Assembly (NCBI RefSeq): GCF_036785885.1
Contig: NC_092326.1
Location: forward strand, 39,580,287-39,644,286
Direction: 5' to 3'
From: Coffea arabica
Taxonomy: Eukaryota; Streptophyta; Magnoliopsida; Gentianales; Rubiaceae
DNA: 64,000 nt
Positions within the stretch are counted from its first letter, which is position 1. Each line of letters opens with the position of its first letter. A program made the translations under genes and the position numbers. A model generated the notes under the pieces. It saw only the letters and a program-made list of their open reading frames with translations. It was not told the origin of the DNA and did not search any database. Positions 45,401-56,700 of this stretch are shown here, piece after piece.

Positions 45401-48400
45401 TAAAATGCTTCTGTTTGTTAAGACATTTTAGGTTCTGTAAAAATCATTTCCCGAATCATGTTCTGAAAAGTTGTGTATATGTAGGTAGAAAAGAAATTTA
45501 TCAGTAGAAAGAACAAGAAGAACTAAATAGAGGGTTAGAAGTGCTCAAAGAGAAAAAGGCAAGTGCAGCACAACTGCTTTCTTCTTCCTTTGCAGTCCTT
45601 CTTCAGTAATGAACCTGAAGCCTGCAGGGAAATGGAATACTGGTTTAGTTTTTTTATGAATATGGAACATTTGGTACCCAATTTCTGCCCTGAGAAGTCA
45701 CTTATTGGTATCTATTTTGCTTATAATACACAACCACTCCTGGGTCCATTTCGAAGTAGGCATTTTGACAGCTTGAAATGCTTTAGATGGGTCAGAGAAT
45801 ATGCAGCCTGAAACAGTTGAGGGTTTTCTGTGATTGAAGTTGCTTGATAATTTGACTGTAGCCTAACATTATACAATGCGTAACTAAATCAAGGCAAAGT
45901 CATCAAGAGTCAATCATGAGAATCAAAGCATGAAACTCAAGAATTGAAAAGCTTGAATTTCACCCCTACTTTCCAATATTTCCTCAATTGTCATCAAATG
46001 ATTGTGTGAAGGCATATGACTCCATCTAGTTATGTCAATGACATTGCTGAGGTCATTTCAATCACCAAGTCATTTTCTTTATTTTTCAAACCACAAATAC
46101 ATATTTGGACCTTAGCTTAAGAGAAGCTTGTACAAGTATGCCTTTGAATTCTTAGAGAGCAGTTTGTGCAGTTACATGAAATCTAAAGGCCGGTTTTGCA
46201 CTGTAAAGTAATAATATTCTCTCCAAAGAGTGATGAATCTGTTAGATTCTGCTGTCCATGAAATACCTGACTAGTGTTTTCCTGCTATATCAGAAGATAA
46301 TTGCAGCGATTATAACCATTAGTTGCTCAAGTTTTTCATGTTTGATTTTCTCTTTCAAATGTTTACATCTCATAGTTTATAAGAACAAAAACGATCTACT
46401 CTGTAGCTTGAAGTTCCCATCCATGCTTATTTTGGATCTTTTGTGTTTCCTCAGGAAGATGGTGAAAAAAAGATAGAGCTCAAGCCCGGGTTCATGATGG
46501 AGCATGACAAGGATGTATAGTCCTACTTTCTCCTCCTTAGCCAAAAAAAAGTTTCTGCTTTTAGTGTTACCATTTATACCATGTGTATTAGTATTCAGCT
46601 TAATGTTAGCCAAAGAGTTTCTGTATAATTTCATGTTGGGATATTTCCCGTTCCCTTTTACATTAAAGATGTTTTATCTTTTCGTTCAGGTTGGGGCAGT
46701 CGTCGTTGGATTTGATCGCTATTTCAACTATTACAAAGTTCAGTAAGTTCTTTAAATTTTGCGGCTTTCTCTTCATTGTTTAGCATTTCTCATCAGTTTA
46801 GTAAATTAGAACTTGAATGAAACTCTTTCCTTCTCCCCTCTCACCCTCAAATATGAACACTTCAGCCACTCCTACAGATAAAAACTCTAGACATGCAGAG
46901 AAAACCATTAAAATATACACAGACTTGGACAAATTGAAGCAAGAGATTAAAATATACGCAGACTCAGACAAATTGAAGCAAGAGAGAAGTCTATCTTTGA
47001 TTCGGGTATCTATTCTTTTCTAATATATGCTGATTGTCCTATAACTGATCACCACTCAAATGAAGGTACGCAACCCTATGTATACGTGAAAACCCAGGAT
47101 GTCTGTTCATTGCCACCAACCGTGATGCTGTCACTCATCTAACAGATGCTCAGGAATGGGCAGGTTTACTTCTTTCTGACTGAATGATTTTTCTTCTCTT
47201 TCGTATCCATATTTACTACTTGAAGATAATTTAAGTCAATACTGTGCAGAATAACCATGGAGCATCAAATTGATGCTCTAGGGAATGAAACAGTTTCCAC
47301 CTTTAACTAAAGCTTGAAATTGCAAAATTCTGTCGTCAAGATGTGTCTTTTTTGGGGGTAAAGTGGCTATTCTTGTGGAGTCTCAAAACTCTATCAACTT
47401 CTGATGCATGAACTTAGTCAAACGCTAAGTAGGCACTGTGATTTGTATCTGGCTGGAAAAGCTTTCCTTAACATTCATGTGTTATCTGTGAAAGATTTGT
47501 ACAAGCTTTTGGCCAAAAATTTGTTGTCCTGATCTTATTCCATTTATCTAAAAGCCACTTAATAAGATAGGCTAACTAATTTTTAAAATACCTTGCTAAC
47601 AGATCTGAAGGACTGATAGTATGACATCAAGTAAATTTTTTTTGACACACCTGACTAAATTAAATGAAGAATGAGAAAATATGGGATCTCTTATACGCCA
47701 AACATGCACGTGCATAAGAAAAAAATATAAAAGCACATATATAGTTTTGAGTCACAAGCCTGTGGAATGTCTTAAAAGAATTTATGTGACAAATCGCATT
47801 GTAGAATCTTGAGGAATTTGAAGAGGAATTATGCTGTGCAAATCTATCCTGTTAATCAGTATTATGTGGCCATTAACAACATCATTATTCTTGGTAACCT
47901 AGCATCATTACACTACAAACATATATCATGCCAAAGTTTTGATACATCCTCTCTTGCATTCAGGTGGCGGTTCAATGGTCGGAGCCATCTGGGGTTCTAC
48001 TAAGCGCGAGCCCCTTGTCGTTGGGAAGCCTTCCACATTCATGATGGACTACTTGGCAAAGAAGTATGTGGCTAAACCCTGGTTTCACTCTCTGCTGTAT
48101 GGCAAATTACATTATATCTAATCATTTGACCAACTGAATTATGCCAAACCCTCTCCTGATTACTAACCTTTTTTCTTATCATCCTTCAGTTTTCTCTCTT
48201 CGTCTTTTATGTGGTTTATGGTTTGGGGGGAAAATGCCTAGGTGGATTATGCTCTCATTCTTTCTCCATCCTTTTTTGTTTTGTCTATCGTCCTTCTGGT
48301 TATGATTGTAGAGTGGTAATTGACAGCTGCCAGTATCCTTGATGAATGCATTTGCATCTCCTGTATATGTAGAAATCGAGCTGCATTATAAACCACCCAA

Positions 48401-48777
48401 CTGAATAATTTGATAGCATAGATTATTCAGCTGATTCGTCTGTTAGAGAAGAATTAACTCGAACTCAAACATCCATAGGTTCGGCATCCTGAAGTCCCAG
48501 ATATGCATGGTTGGTGACAGATTGGATACTGACATCCTTTTCGGGCAAAATGGTGGGTGCAAAACTCTTCTAGTCCTCTCAGGTAACCACATGCAGTTAG
48601 AAATCCATTCTGAAGTAACAGAGTTCCACGAGTTTTACCTGACTTTAATGACATTTATTCTGCGTATTAGGTGTGACAACTTTGCCAATGCTCCAAGATC
48701 CAAAGAATTCCGTACAGCCAGATTTTTACACCAACAAGATTTCAGATTTTCTATCCCTCAAAGCTGCAGCTGTATAA
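42490..48777 (+). CDS. PGLP1: Phosphoglycolate phosphatase 1, chloroplastic
   Basis: Eleven exons join in frame with GT-AG introns: 42490-42757, 43429-43496, 43671-43763, 43833-43904, 45126-45197, 46455-46514, 46690-46742, 47066-47163, 47964-48063, 48479-48582, 48671-48777. They encode 364 residues, the usual length. The enzyme removes phosphate from 2-phosphoglycolate made by the Rubisco oxygenase reaction, the first step of photorespiration, in the chloroplast stroma. A Ser-rich transit peptide occupies about residues 1-65. HAD-superfamily motifs are all present: DCDGV at 87-91 (nucleophile D87, acid/base D89), VTNNST at 119-124, the VGKPS lysine K283, and GDRLDTD at 307-313. The cap segment and the C-terminal PDFYTNKISDFL are also standard. 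No defect is seen. Start at 42490 fits the transit peptide. Confidence 0.97.
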
Positions 48778-50028
48778 CCAACAAGATGTTTTGCGTTCTT
48801 GAACAGCCCATCTCATTCTTTAATGTCAAACTTTGGCATTTTCACTTTTCAAGTATATCCCATTTGTTTACCCCTTTCTGTTTGTGGAGGGCAGGAAACA
48901 AAAGTGGGCAACCACAGCAGGAATGTAGATCTCATTAGTGTAGTTAGTGAACAAAGAATTACAAATAGATACAGTTGTGCCAATTCTTGTTGTGTTTCCT
49001 AGTATTTTGGGATAATTTCAGAAACCTCTCCTGAGATTTTTGATAATTTCACTTGGCTCCCCTAAGGTTTTAAAAATTACACCTACCCCCTTGTCCATTT
49101 AAAATGATAATACTAACCTTAATATTTTAATAAAACTCTCTTGTTGCCATGTTTATGCAAATGATGGATTTTATAATTTTTTTGTTCCTTTTCCCTTCTC
49201 ATTCATTTCTCTTATATTTGATTAGAAGCATAGAAGAATTATCAATGTTATCCTTAATATCTATCCAAATCAAACGTTAAACTAGGAATTTTTTTGATAA
49301 TTTTTAACATCATCCGTTTTTTTTTTTGTTACTTCTTTTTTGTATCAAAATCAAGAATAAATCAACAATAATGACAAACAAATGGCCCAAAATCACTACC
49401 AAACTATAGCAGTTCTATTACTAAGCCGGTCTCATAAACTTTTATTAAAAAAAGTAGTCCACAAACTTTAAAAAAAAAAAAAAAAAAAAAAGATAACGCT
49501 TTATTCTCTATTATGCCCCAGTAAAGTTCTAACACACAATGCTAATTAAGAATTGTTAGTTACATTCATCCTTGACAATGCTGATCCCCTAATATCGTCC
49601 AAAAGAAATATTCTGTTTGCTGCCCTTCTTCGCCAATGCAGCTGCATTTGTCTCTGGAAGGCAATTTGATGTGAGTTTGCATATGCCTTTGTGTCCTCCT
49701 GCATATGCCATTATCATCAATTGTTAACTTGTGTTGGCAACGACGCTTTCGGTTGACCTCAAGCCACAGGTCTGTGATGAGATTGTTTAACCATACAAGT
49801 AGAGTTTACATCAAACTAAGCTATCCCGATTCCCGACCACAAAAATCGTCCAACCAACAACAAAAGAAAGTAGAGGACCACGTCACCAACTTGTTACCTT
49901 GCAGCACTAATTATTTATTAGTTGATGCTTCTCTCGAAGAGTATGCCAAAAACGTGTGCCTTCTGCATCAATTTAGTCAAAAACATGATGATTTCAAACG
50001 AAACACACACCCAACAAAGGCAAAACAG
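48778..50028. other. Intergenic region downstream of PGLP1
   Basis: This holds the PGLP1 3' flank. At 49009, GGGATAATTTCAGAAACCTC is a typical left end of a Mutator-like MITE, followed to about 49110 by CCCTAAGG-like phrases, but no inverted right end was found. An A-run lies near 49470-49490. No gene is recognised. Confidence 0.45.
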
Positions 50029-50183
50029 TCCCGACGGGTTGCTCGGGTGGTCGTGTAACTCTCTTTAGGATGAGACGGCCTGGATTCGACGTAATTTTCT
50101 GAGGATCAGTGGGACCCATTCTCCTCGAAATTGGGGGACTAGTCGGGTGTAGGTCCAGATACCTCCAATTGAAAAAAAAAAAA
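50029..50183 (+). mobile_element. tRNA-type SINE, 155 bp
   Basis: Flanking direct repeats AACAAAGGCAAAACAG (50013-50028) and AACAAAGGTAAAACAG (50184-50199) form a 16-bp duplication with one mismatch. The body begins TCCCGACGGGTTGCTCGGGTGG, which resembles a polymerase III A box (TTGCTCGGGTGG). It contains GGATTCGAC as a B-box-like motif about 45 bp on, and ends CCTCCAATTG plus a poly-A tail. It differs in sequence from the SINEs at 22920 and 26792, so it is a separate family. Confidence 0.82.
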
Positions 50184-50199
50184 AACAAAGGTAAAACAG

Positions 50200-50578
50200 C
50201 AATATTACAGTGATTTGAGATCGTTATTACCTGTTTTTTTTTATTCTTTTCTCAGATTGTGTTCTAAGGGAACCAACAAAAAAAAAAAAGATTGTGTTTT
50301 AAGGGCACCGACTTATTCGAAAGAAAAGAGAAAATAAACTTCTTATAAGAGTACCCTCAAAAAAAAAAAAAAAAACCCCCCTTCATATAAGAATAAAAAT
50401 AAGAGTTGCATATTTTTTGTCGGCAACGGTCTAACGATGATCAACCCGTCACATTTCTTTGATGTTTGAGACAAAGAGTGACAACCGACAAATAGTTTTC
50501 CTGCAGAATTATTGAGTAGGAAGCCTAATTGACATTCTATTGTTTGGTAGTTTTACTCAAAATAGAAATTTCATATCC
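50200..50578. other. Intergenic region, A-rich tracts only
   Basis: Several A-runs (50278-50290, 50358-50376) and a direct repeat of AGATTGTGTT(C/T)TAAGGG at about 50255 and 50290. Nothing else recognised. Confidence 0.5.
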
Positions 50579-50730
50579 CATCTGGATTGCTATCTTTTAG
50601 TGTTTTTGTAAAAAAAATATATATATATATTATAACAATTTGATGTATGTGATATAAAAAAAAAGTGATTAAAAAATGTGTTCAGAAAAAAATATAATTT
50701 TCTTTTAAAAGAATTGCAATCCAAACAAGG
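50579..50730. mobile_element. Short MITE, TTTGGATTG family (copy 5)
   Basis: The left end CATCTGGATTGCTATCTTTTAG pairs with the right end AATTGCAATCCAAACAAGG. The internal box TTTGATGTATGTGATATAAAAA is shared with the other copies. It is AT-rich and moderately diverged. Confidence 0.62.
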
Positions 50731-51195
50731 AAAATGAGGGAATTGAGGTTACTTTTTTTTTTATTTAAAAAAAGTTCCTTTTTTTATTGTCTTACTGTGT
50801 AATAGAGTATTTTAAAATTACATAAATTATTCTTGTAATAGAGAAAGACATTAGTGGCTTGTCAATTAATAATTTATGAATTTAGAATAAACTTATGTGA
50901 GTTCAACCTTTCTAAATTTTGAAATTGAAAATTGCATTAAAAAAAAAGTTATTGGAGACGAGTAAAACCCAATATTATCAAAATACCCTTCCTTTAGGGG
51001 CAAAAGTTACTTTTCCTTTCCCCACATCTTTCTTATTCCAAACTCTAAACCTAACCGATTGGATAACTCTCCAATATGCTATCTAAAGTTACCGAAATTA
51101 TTCAAATTGGCATCTAAAATATATTACATTCCAATCATCATCTTACCTATATTACTATGAGTTTGAATAATAACTTTTATTCATAAACTACTTTA

Positions 51196-51341
51196 GGCCC
51201 CCTTTGGATTGCATTTTTCTGGAGGATTTTTTGTAGAAAAATTGCTGTAGCAATCTGATATATGTGAGGTGAAAAGGTGATAAAAAAAATGTGTTCACGG
51301 AAAATGTAGCAACTTTTCTGAAGAAAATCGCAATCCAAAAT
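51196..51341. mobile_element. Short MITE, TTTGGATTG family (copy 6)
   Basis: GGCCCCCTTTGGATTGCATT at the left pairs with AATCGCAATCCAAAA at the right; the flanking arms TTTTTCTGGAGG and CTGAAGAAAA also pair. The internal box CTGATATATGTGAGGTGAAAAG matches the family. Confidence 0.65.
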
Positions 51342-51845
51342 TTGGAGAAAAGAAAACATGAGTTCACATGATGAATCAAGAAACCCAGAAATTTTCATTG
51401 TTGCCCTGCCTTTAGTGACAACTTTCAGTTAATTATCCTAATCTTACTCAAATTGCCATTTGGTATTTATGTTAACAAGATAAGTAACATAAAGTTGAGT
51501 AAATGCCCTCCTCGGCAGAGGGAAATATAAATAAAACACGAAAATCCCACATCTCGAGTCCTTAACCCTCAGCTCTCAAGTACAAATTTTCACCCGTCAA
51601 AACGCAAACAAAGCACAATGCGAAATACATGTACTTATCTAGTTTTTTTTATACTTTGTGACTATATATGTGTTTGGTTTTAAAAAAAAATTCTAAGAGA
51701 AAATTTGTCAATCGTCATCACATTTAAAGTTAGCTATAAATTACAGCATATCACAGTTAATGCTGACAAATGCAATTCAAAGACTTTTCAAGAAATTAGC
51801 TTAATTAAGGATAAGGATTAGATTAGAAAGCAAACCTTTTGGCTC

Positions 51846-52613
51846 TAGGGATGGCAACGGGGCGGGGGACCCCTCCCCCATCCCCCGCCCCACTGCCTAT
51901 AAACTCCCCCTGCCCCCCGCCCCATCCCCGTCCCCTGCTCCCCTGCCCCGTCCCCGCCCCGCCCCGCTTCCCCCGTGGGTGTCCCTGTGAGGCTAATAAA
52001 AATTTGTTATATAATTTTATTATTATTAAATTTTAACAAATAATCAAGTACTAAAATATCAACATATCATCAAATTATTATTCATTGTAATTTTACAATT
52101 GAAACTTATCAAAACAATCAAATAAAAATTATTTAAATACAATCCAACATGATGAAATAAATATAACTAAAGTAATCAAGTTTTCACTTTTTGCACAAAT
52201 ACAATCGCTAATTCATTATTGTGCTTGTGCTTTTTTTAAGAAAAAAATGTTATTGTATTAAGTGTAATTAGGGATTTAGTATAAATGTATTAGTAAATTT
52301 AGTATAACCAATTAATAATTTGTTAGTACACATATATAATTATTAGTATGATTAATAATATCAATTATATTATATATACTAATAGACATTATATAATACA
52401 TATAACTAATAATATCATTATCATAAGTTTGTAACTAATTAAATTAAATTATATATATATAATTATATACATATATATTTTATTTATTTATTTTTTTAAA
52501 GCGAGTAGCGGGGCGAGGGTACACTCCCCCGCCCCCGCCCCCGCCCCAACCCCCTCCCCATTAGCCCCCGCAGGGCAGGTGCCAGCAGTCACCCGCCCCC
52601 ATTGCCATCCCTA
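51846..52613. mobile_element. Non-autonomous hAT-type transposon, 768 bp
   Basis: The ends TAGGGATGGCAACGGGGCGG and, inverted, TAGGGATGGCAATGGGGGCGG lie within a perfect 8-bp duplication TTTGGCTC (51838-51845 and 52614-52621). The first 130 and last 115 bp are extremely C-rich, while the core is AT-rich with no coding capacity. It belongs to the same family as 38621-40309. Confidence 0.92.
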
Positions 52614-52621
52614 TTTGGCTC

Positions 52622-53753
52622 CCTTAATTAAGAATTTAGTGATTAGGGTTGAAAAATGAATTAAATTATTTGATACTCAAATCGAATTCGATTTGGTAAG
52701 AACACGTTTAAATTTGTTTAGTAACTAATCAAGTCAAATTTGAACAACGTTTTATATTTGATAACATTCAAATTGATAAAGAGCTTGTTGAAAAAAAAAA
52801 CCAAACTTGAACAAAATTTTAAGGTCATTAAAATAATCAAACAAATGTGAACACAAGGGCGTTTGCCTTGATTAGATTTATTTACACCTCTATCAATGAT
52901 TATATTGAAACAACAAATATTTGAGTGGTAAAAAATGTATGAATGAATTAGTCTGTGGCCACCGGAGTTTTTAGGTTTTGATTGAGAAGTTCAATGAATA
53001 TATTTACCCTTAGATTTTGACATGAAAATTGCACGTGTTTTGTTTATTTCGTAAATTAATAGTAAAATTCGACGAAATGACTACGAGTATACTAATTAGT
53101 TAGTTGAGTAGCTGGATTGTGATAAAAAATGGTTTGATACGTAATTTGCACGTGTTTGGTTTATTTTACAAATTAAGAGCAAAATTCGACGAAGCGACGT
53201 AGTTTGATCATAAAAAGTAGATGCAAACAATAGATGAATAGGCATCAAATTTTTTTAATTAACCGTAGTTGAGTTAACATTTCCCATTTTCCCTGCTGGC
53301 TCAGCTGCCGAGTCCAAATCCCTCCAGTATCTGAACTCTAAAGTCTTCGCCCCTGTGGGAAGAAAAATTAAGGCGGAAGGCGCGTAGTGTAGAGGCAGCG
53401 ACGTTACAACAGCAACACACAGATTTCAGATCCAAACCTTCTCTAAAACCAAAAATATACCAACGCACACACACACACACACACACACAAGCTCTCTCTC
53501 TCTCTCTCTCTCTATCTCTTTCTTTCTCTCTCTTGCGGCACTTGAATTCAATTCTCAGTCCAATTGAATTCTAGTTTATCAGATCCAATCATCAGCTCAA
53601 TTTACATTCCTCCTCCTGCGTTGATCTCTCTTTATCCATATCTACAGATTTATCAGCTGATTTTCTTCCATCCACACCTGATTTTCTTTGTGTGTGTGTG
53701 TGTGTGTGTGTATATAGAGATTTTTTTAGTTAGATTATTTTTTTCAGTTTTAA
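52622..53753 (+). promoter_or_regulatory. Upstream region and leader of the nucleotide-sugar transporter gene
   Basis: No other gene is recognised. An imperfect direct repeat containing TTTGCACGTGTTTGGTTTATTT-like sequence occurs at about 53025-53060 and 53140-53170. A compound AC/CT microsatellite at 53466-53513 and a GT run at about 53689-53711 probably lie in the 5' leader, as CT-rich tracts often do in plant leaders. No TATA box is chosen. Confidence 0.45.
53466..53513. repeat. Compound AC/CT microsatellite in the transporter leader
   Basis: About 12 CA units are followed after AAG by about 11 CT units, 240 bp upstream of the start codon. A second, GT run follows at about 53689-53711, complementary to the AC run, so the leader transcript could base-pair with itself. 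Confidence 0.88.
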
Positions 53754-56700
53754 ATGAAGACGAATATGAATGGAATGGTGGAATGCAGCGTCTGCCATTC
53801 CAAATTGGTGTCTCCGAGCGCTAAAACAGTGTCTAAGGCGTACGATCGCCACCGGAATGATATTTCGCTGAAAACTCGCGCCTTTAACATCTTCCTAGTT
53901 GGTGGCGATTGCGTTTTAGTCGGCTTACAGGTGATTTTTTCTCTTTAATTAGTCAGGTGATTTTTTGGCTGATCACTCATTTTTTTCAGCTGAAATTTTA
54001 GCTGGTTTGGTGTGCTCATCTGGAGAAATGGAAGAATTTATGATGATTACTTTGATAGTTGCGATGTTATAAATCTTGCTGTTCTTTATTACTAGTTCTA
54101 CTGCAAATTGAGGTATACTGATGCCTGACTTGATCACCGGAGTTAGAATTTCTAATTAAAATTCCGAAAAATATTGATTTTACGAGGTAATATTTATCCA
54201 ATAGAATGTTATTGAGGTTTATTAAGAGGCAAACAAAAGGAATGCTTTTATTTATTTATTTTATATTAACATAATTATTTATAGGAACATGCTGTGTTCT
54301 GGGGCAGACGTGTTACAGTTTCATTACAAGCGTTATTTTTATTTTTTGGCTGACATACATTACTAACTATGGGTATGCTACTCAAATCTCTGGAATAATT
54401 GTGCGCTTATGAAGTAATGTTAGATTTATGCTGAATGCAATTGGAAGTATCTTTTTCGTTACGTAATTTGGCTCTGTAATCCCTGGTAATGTTAATCTAG
54501 ATACCCAAGTCAGAGAGATTATAACACGAAAAATGCTTCTTATGATTATAGAAAATGTACTATATATCTACCTATCTCTTTGATATACTTGTTAGAAAGA
54601 AGAAACTGAAATTAGTGCAAGGCTTTCTAAAGTATTAGACATGCAGACCTTGTGGAAGGTTTTGATAAGGAAGTATGCCTTTTTGTTTGTGTCTTGTAGG
54701 ATGAAAGGTAGACTTTTCTTTCTGAATGGATCTCCCATCTAATCTAATCACAGATATTTACATTTATTGCCATTTTGAGAATTTGCTTAACCCTGCACAG
54801 TTCAAGCCTCAATACTTGCATTTTGTTTGTGACTGGAGATTGTGGCTTTAATTTAGTCAAATTGGCATCATAGCTATCAGTTAAGACAGCAGAAGATATT
54901 TTATTTATTTTTCCCCTCTTTTGCAGCCTATATTGGTGTATATGTCAAAAGTCGATGGGAGTTTCAAGTTCAGTCCAATTAGCGTGAACTTCCTGACTGA
55001 GGTTACAAAAGTCGTCTTTGCAGTTCTCATGCTCTGTTTTCAGGTGGCTTAGTTTTTAGCATTTGGAGTATTATGTGCAATGTCTTCTGTTGTACCTGCA
55101 TGCATATACATGTTTTTGGCGCATATTTGTTAAGACAGGATACCCTTTTTTAACTGAGGAGAAAAGAATTGGGATTCTTGCAGCAGAAAAGTTTGTGTAC
55201 TTGTTTTCTGACCATGGAAGGATTGCGTAACAAGAAAAAGTCAAATGTCCACGTCCAACAAATAATGTGATTCTGTTTGCAAGCTAAAAGTACTAAATCT
55301 TTAATCTTTATGGCAGTGCAGCAAAGTACTCAACCCCCTCTCAAAAAAAGAAAAGAAAAGAAAAATGGACACTGGAATGTGTAAGTGATATCATACTGTT
55401 ATTGCAACGCTAAGAGAAATTTAGTTGCAGTAGAGCCGCAAAGTGCTGATTTATACAAGGACAAGCATGATGATGGTTTCTGCCCGCATAAGAAACATGA
55501 ATTGATGCTAATAAGATATGTACACATGTTAAGCTTTGTGAATGCATAAGTAGGGAGATATCTGTCTGACTGTCAGAAGTATCTGTGAAATATATTGATA
55601 TCAAGATTCTGAATTTCTCTTTGCAAGTGACTTTTAGGAAGATGTTTGGCAAATGTCCGATAATTTTGCCTTTCTTACTTATCTGGACTTGGTTTAATCT
55701 ACAAATAGAGACTCTCGAACTTTCCACAAAAAAAAAAAAAAAATTGAGGAGCTTTCCAGGAAATTATCTCCTGGTTTGCAGAAAAAAGTGTCATGGGTTC
55801 AAGTACTTAAATTCATAGAAAGGGGCACTAAGTTGCCCTTGGAATGATGGCAAAAGAGGGAAAGGAAAAGTTTGTGGCTGCTTAGGTCAGAGTTAGACCA
55901 TATGAAAAGGCCTATAAGGCCTGTGAACTAAACCACAAGTCATGCAGTACAAAATTGACAGATACTGCAATTCCTGACTCCAAGAAGAAACTAATTGCTG
56001 CTGCTTATGTTTGTGACACTCCACACTAGTTTGAGTTTGAAGTTATCAAACTACAGTAGAAAGTTACATTTTTCTTCTTTATCGTAAAATTCCATATTCA
56101 GGTTAAAAATTTTAGTTCTGAAGAAATTTCACTTTAATTGAACTAAAAAACTAGTCGTTTGGTATCCAGTATGATGGTTTATGCATGTGAAGATTTCTTT
56201 TACTCTATAATTCTGCATACAAAGGACAGTAATATATCCTAGAAATATTTTTGTGGTTGTGGAAGCATTATCTAGCTTGTATTTAACATTAAGTTGGTGG
56301 AAAGTTGTTTTAGAGCATTTTCACTGGTAAATGCTCAGAGTCACCATATGTTATCCGTCTATTTTTGCAGGCACGGCATCAAAAAGTGGGAGAGAAACCC
56401 CTGCTCTCTGTCTCTATATTTTTCCGGGTAAGAGTTTCTGGTGCTTAATATGGTTGTAGTTCTTGAGTGTTTAATCAGATTTTAGCTTGCACAAGAATTT
56501 ACTAGAGGGCACCTTTTAAAAACATTAGAAATTCTTTATTGTTGAAACTTGTTACCCTTTTAGTTTGGAACAAAATGCAAACTGGAATAAGTAGCCATTG
56601 TTGGGAAAGGTGTAATTCCTGACAAACGCTTTATTGAAATTTCTCAACTGATAATGAAAGGTGTCAACTCTTTGTTCCCAGTTACAGGGACTTGTGATGA

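Noticed and set aside
45563..45811. 82-codon frame inside a PGLP1 intron
   Set aside because: It is intronic, not similar to anything recognised, and exons on either side join without it.
51839..52036. Pro-rich 65-codon frame
   Set aside because: It is the C-rich terminus of the hAT element at 51846, not a protein.
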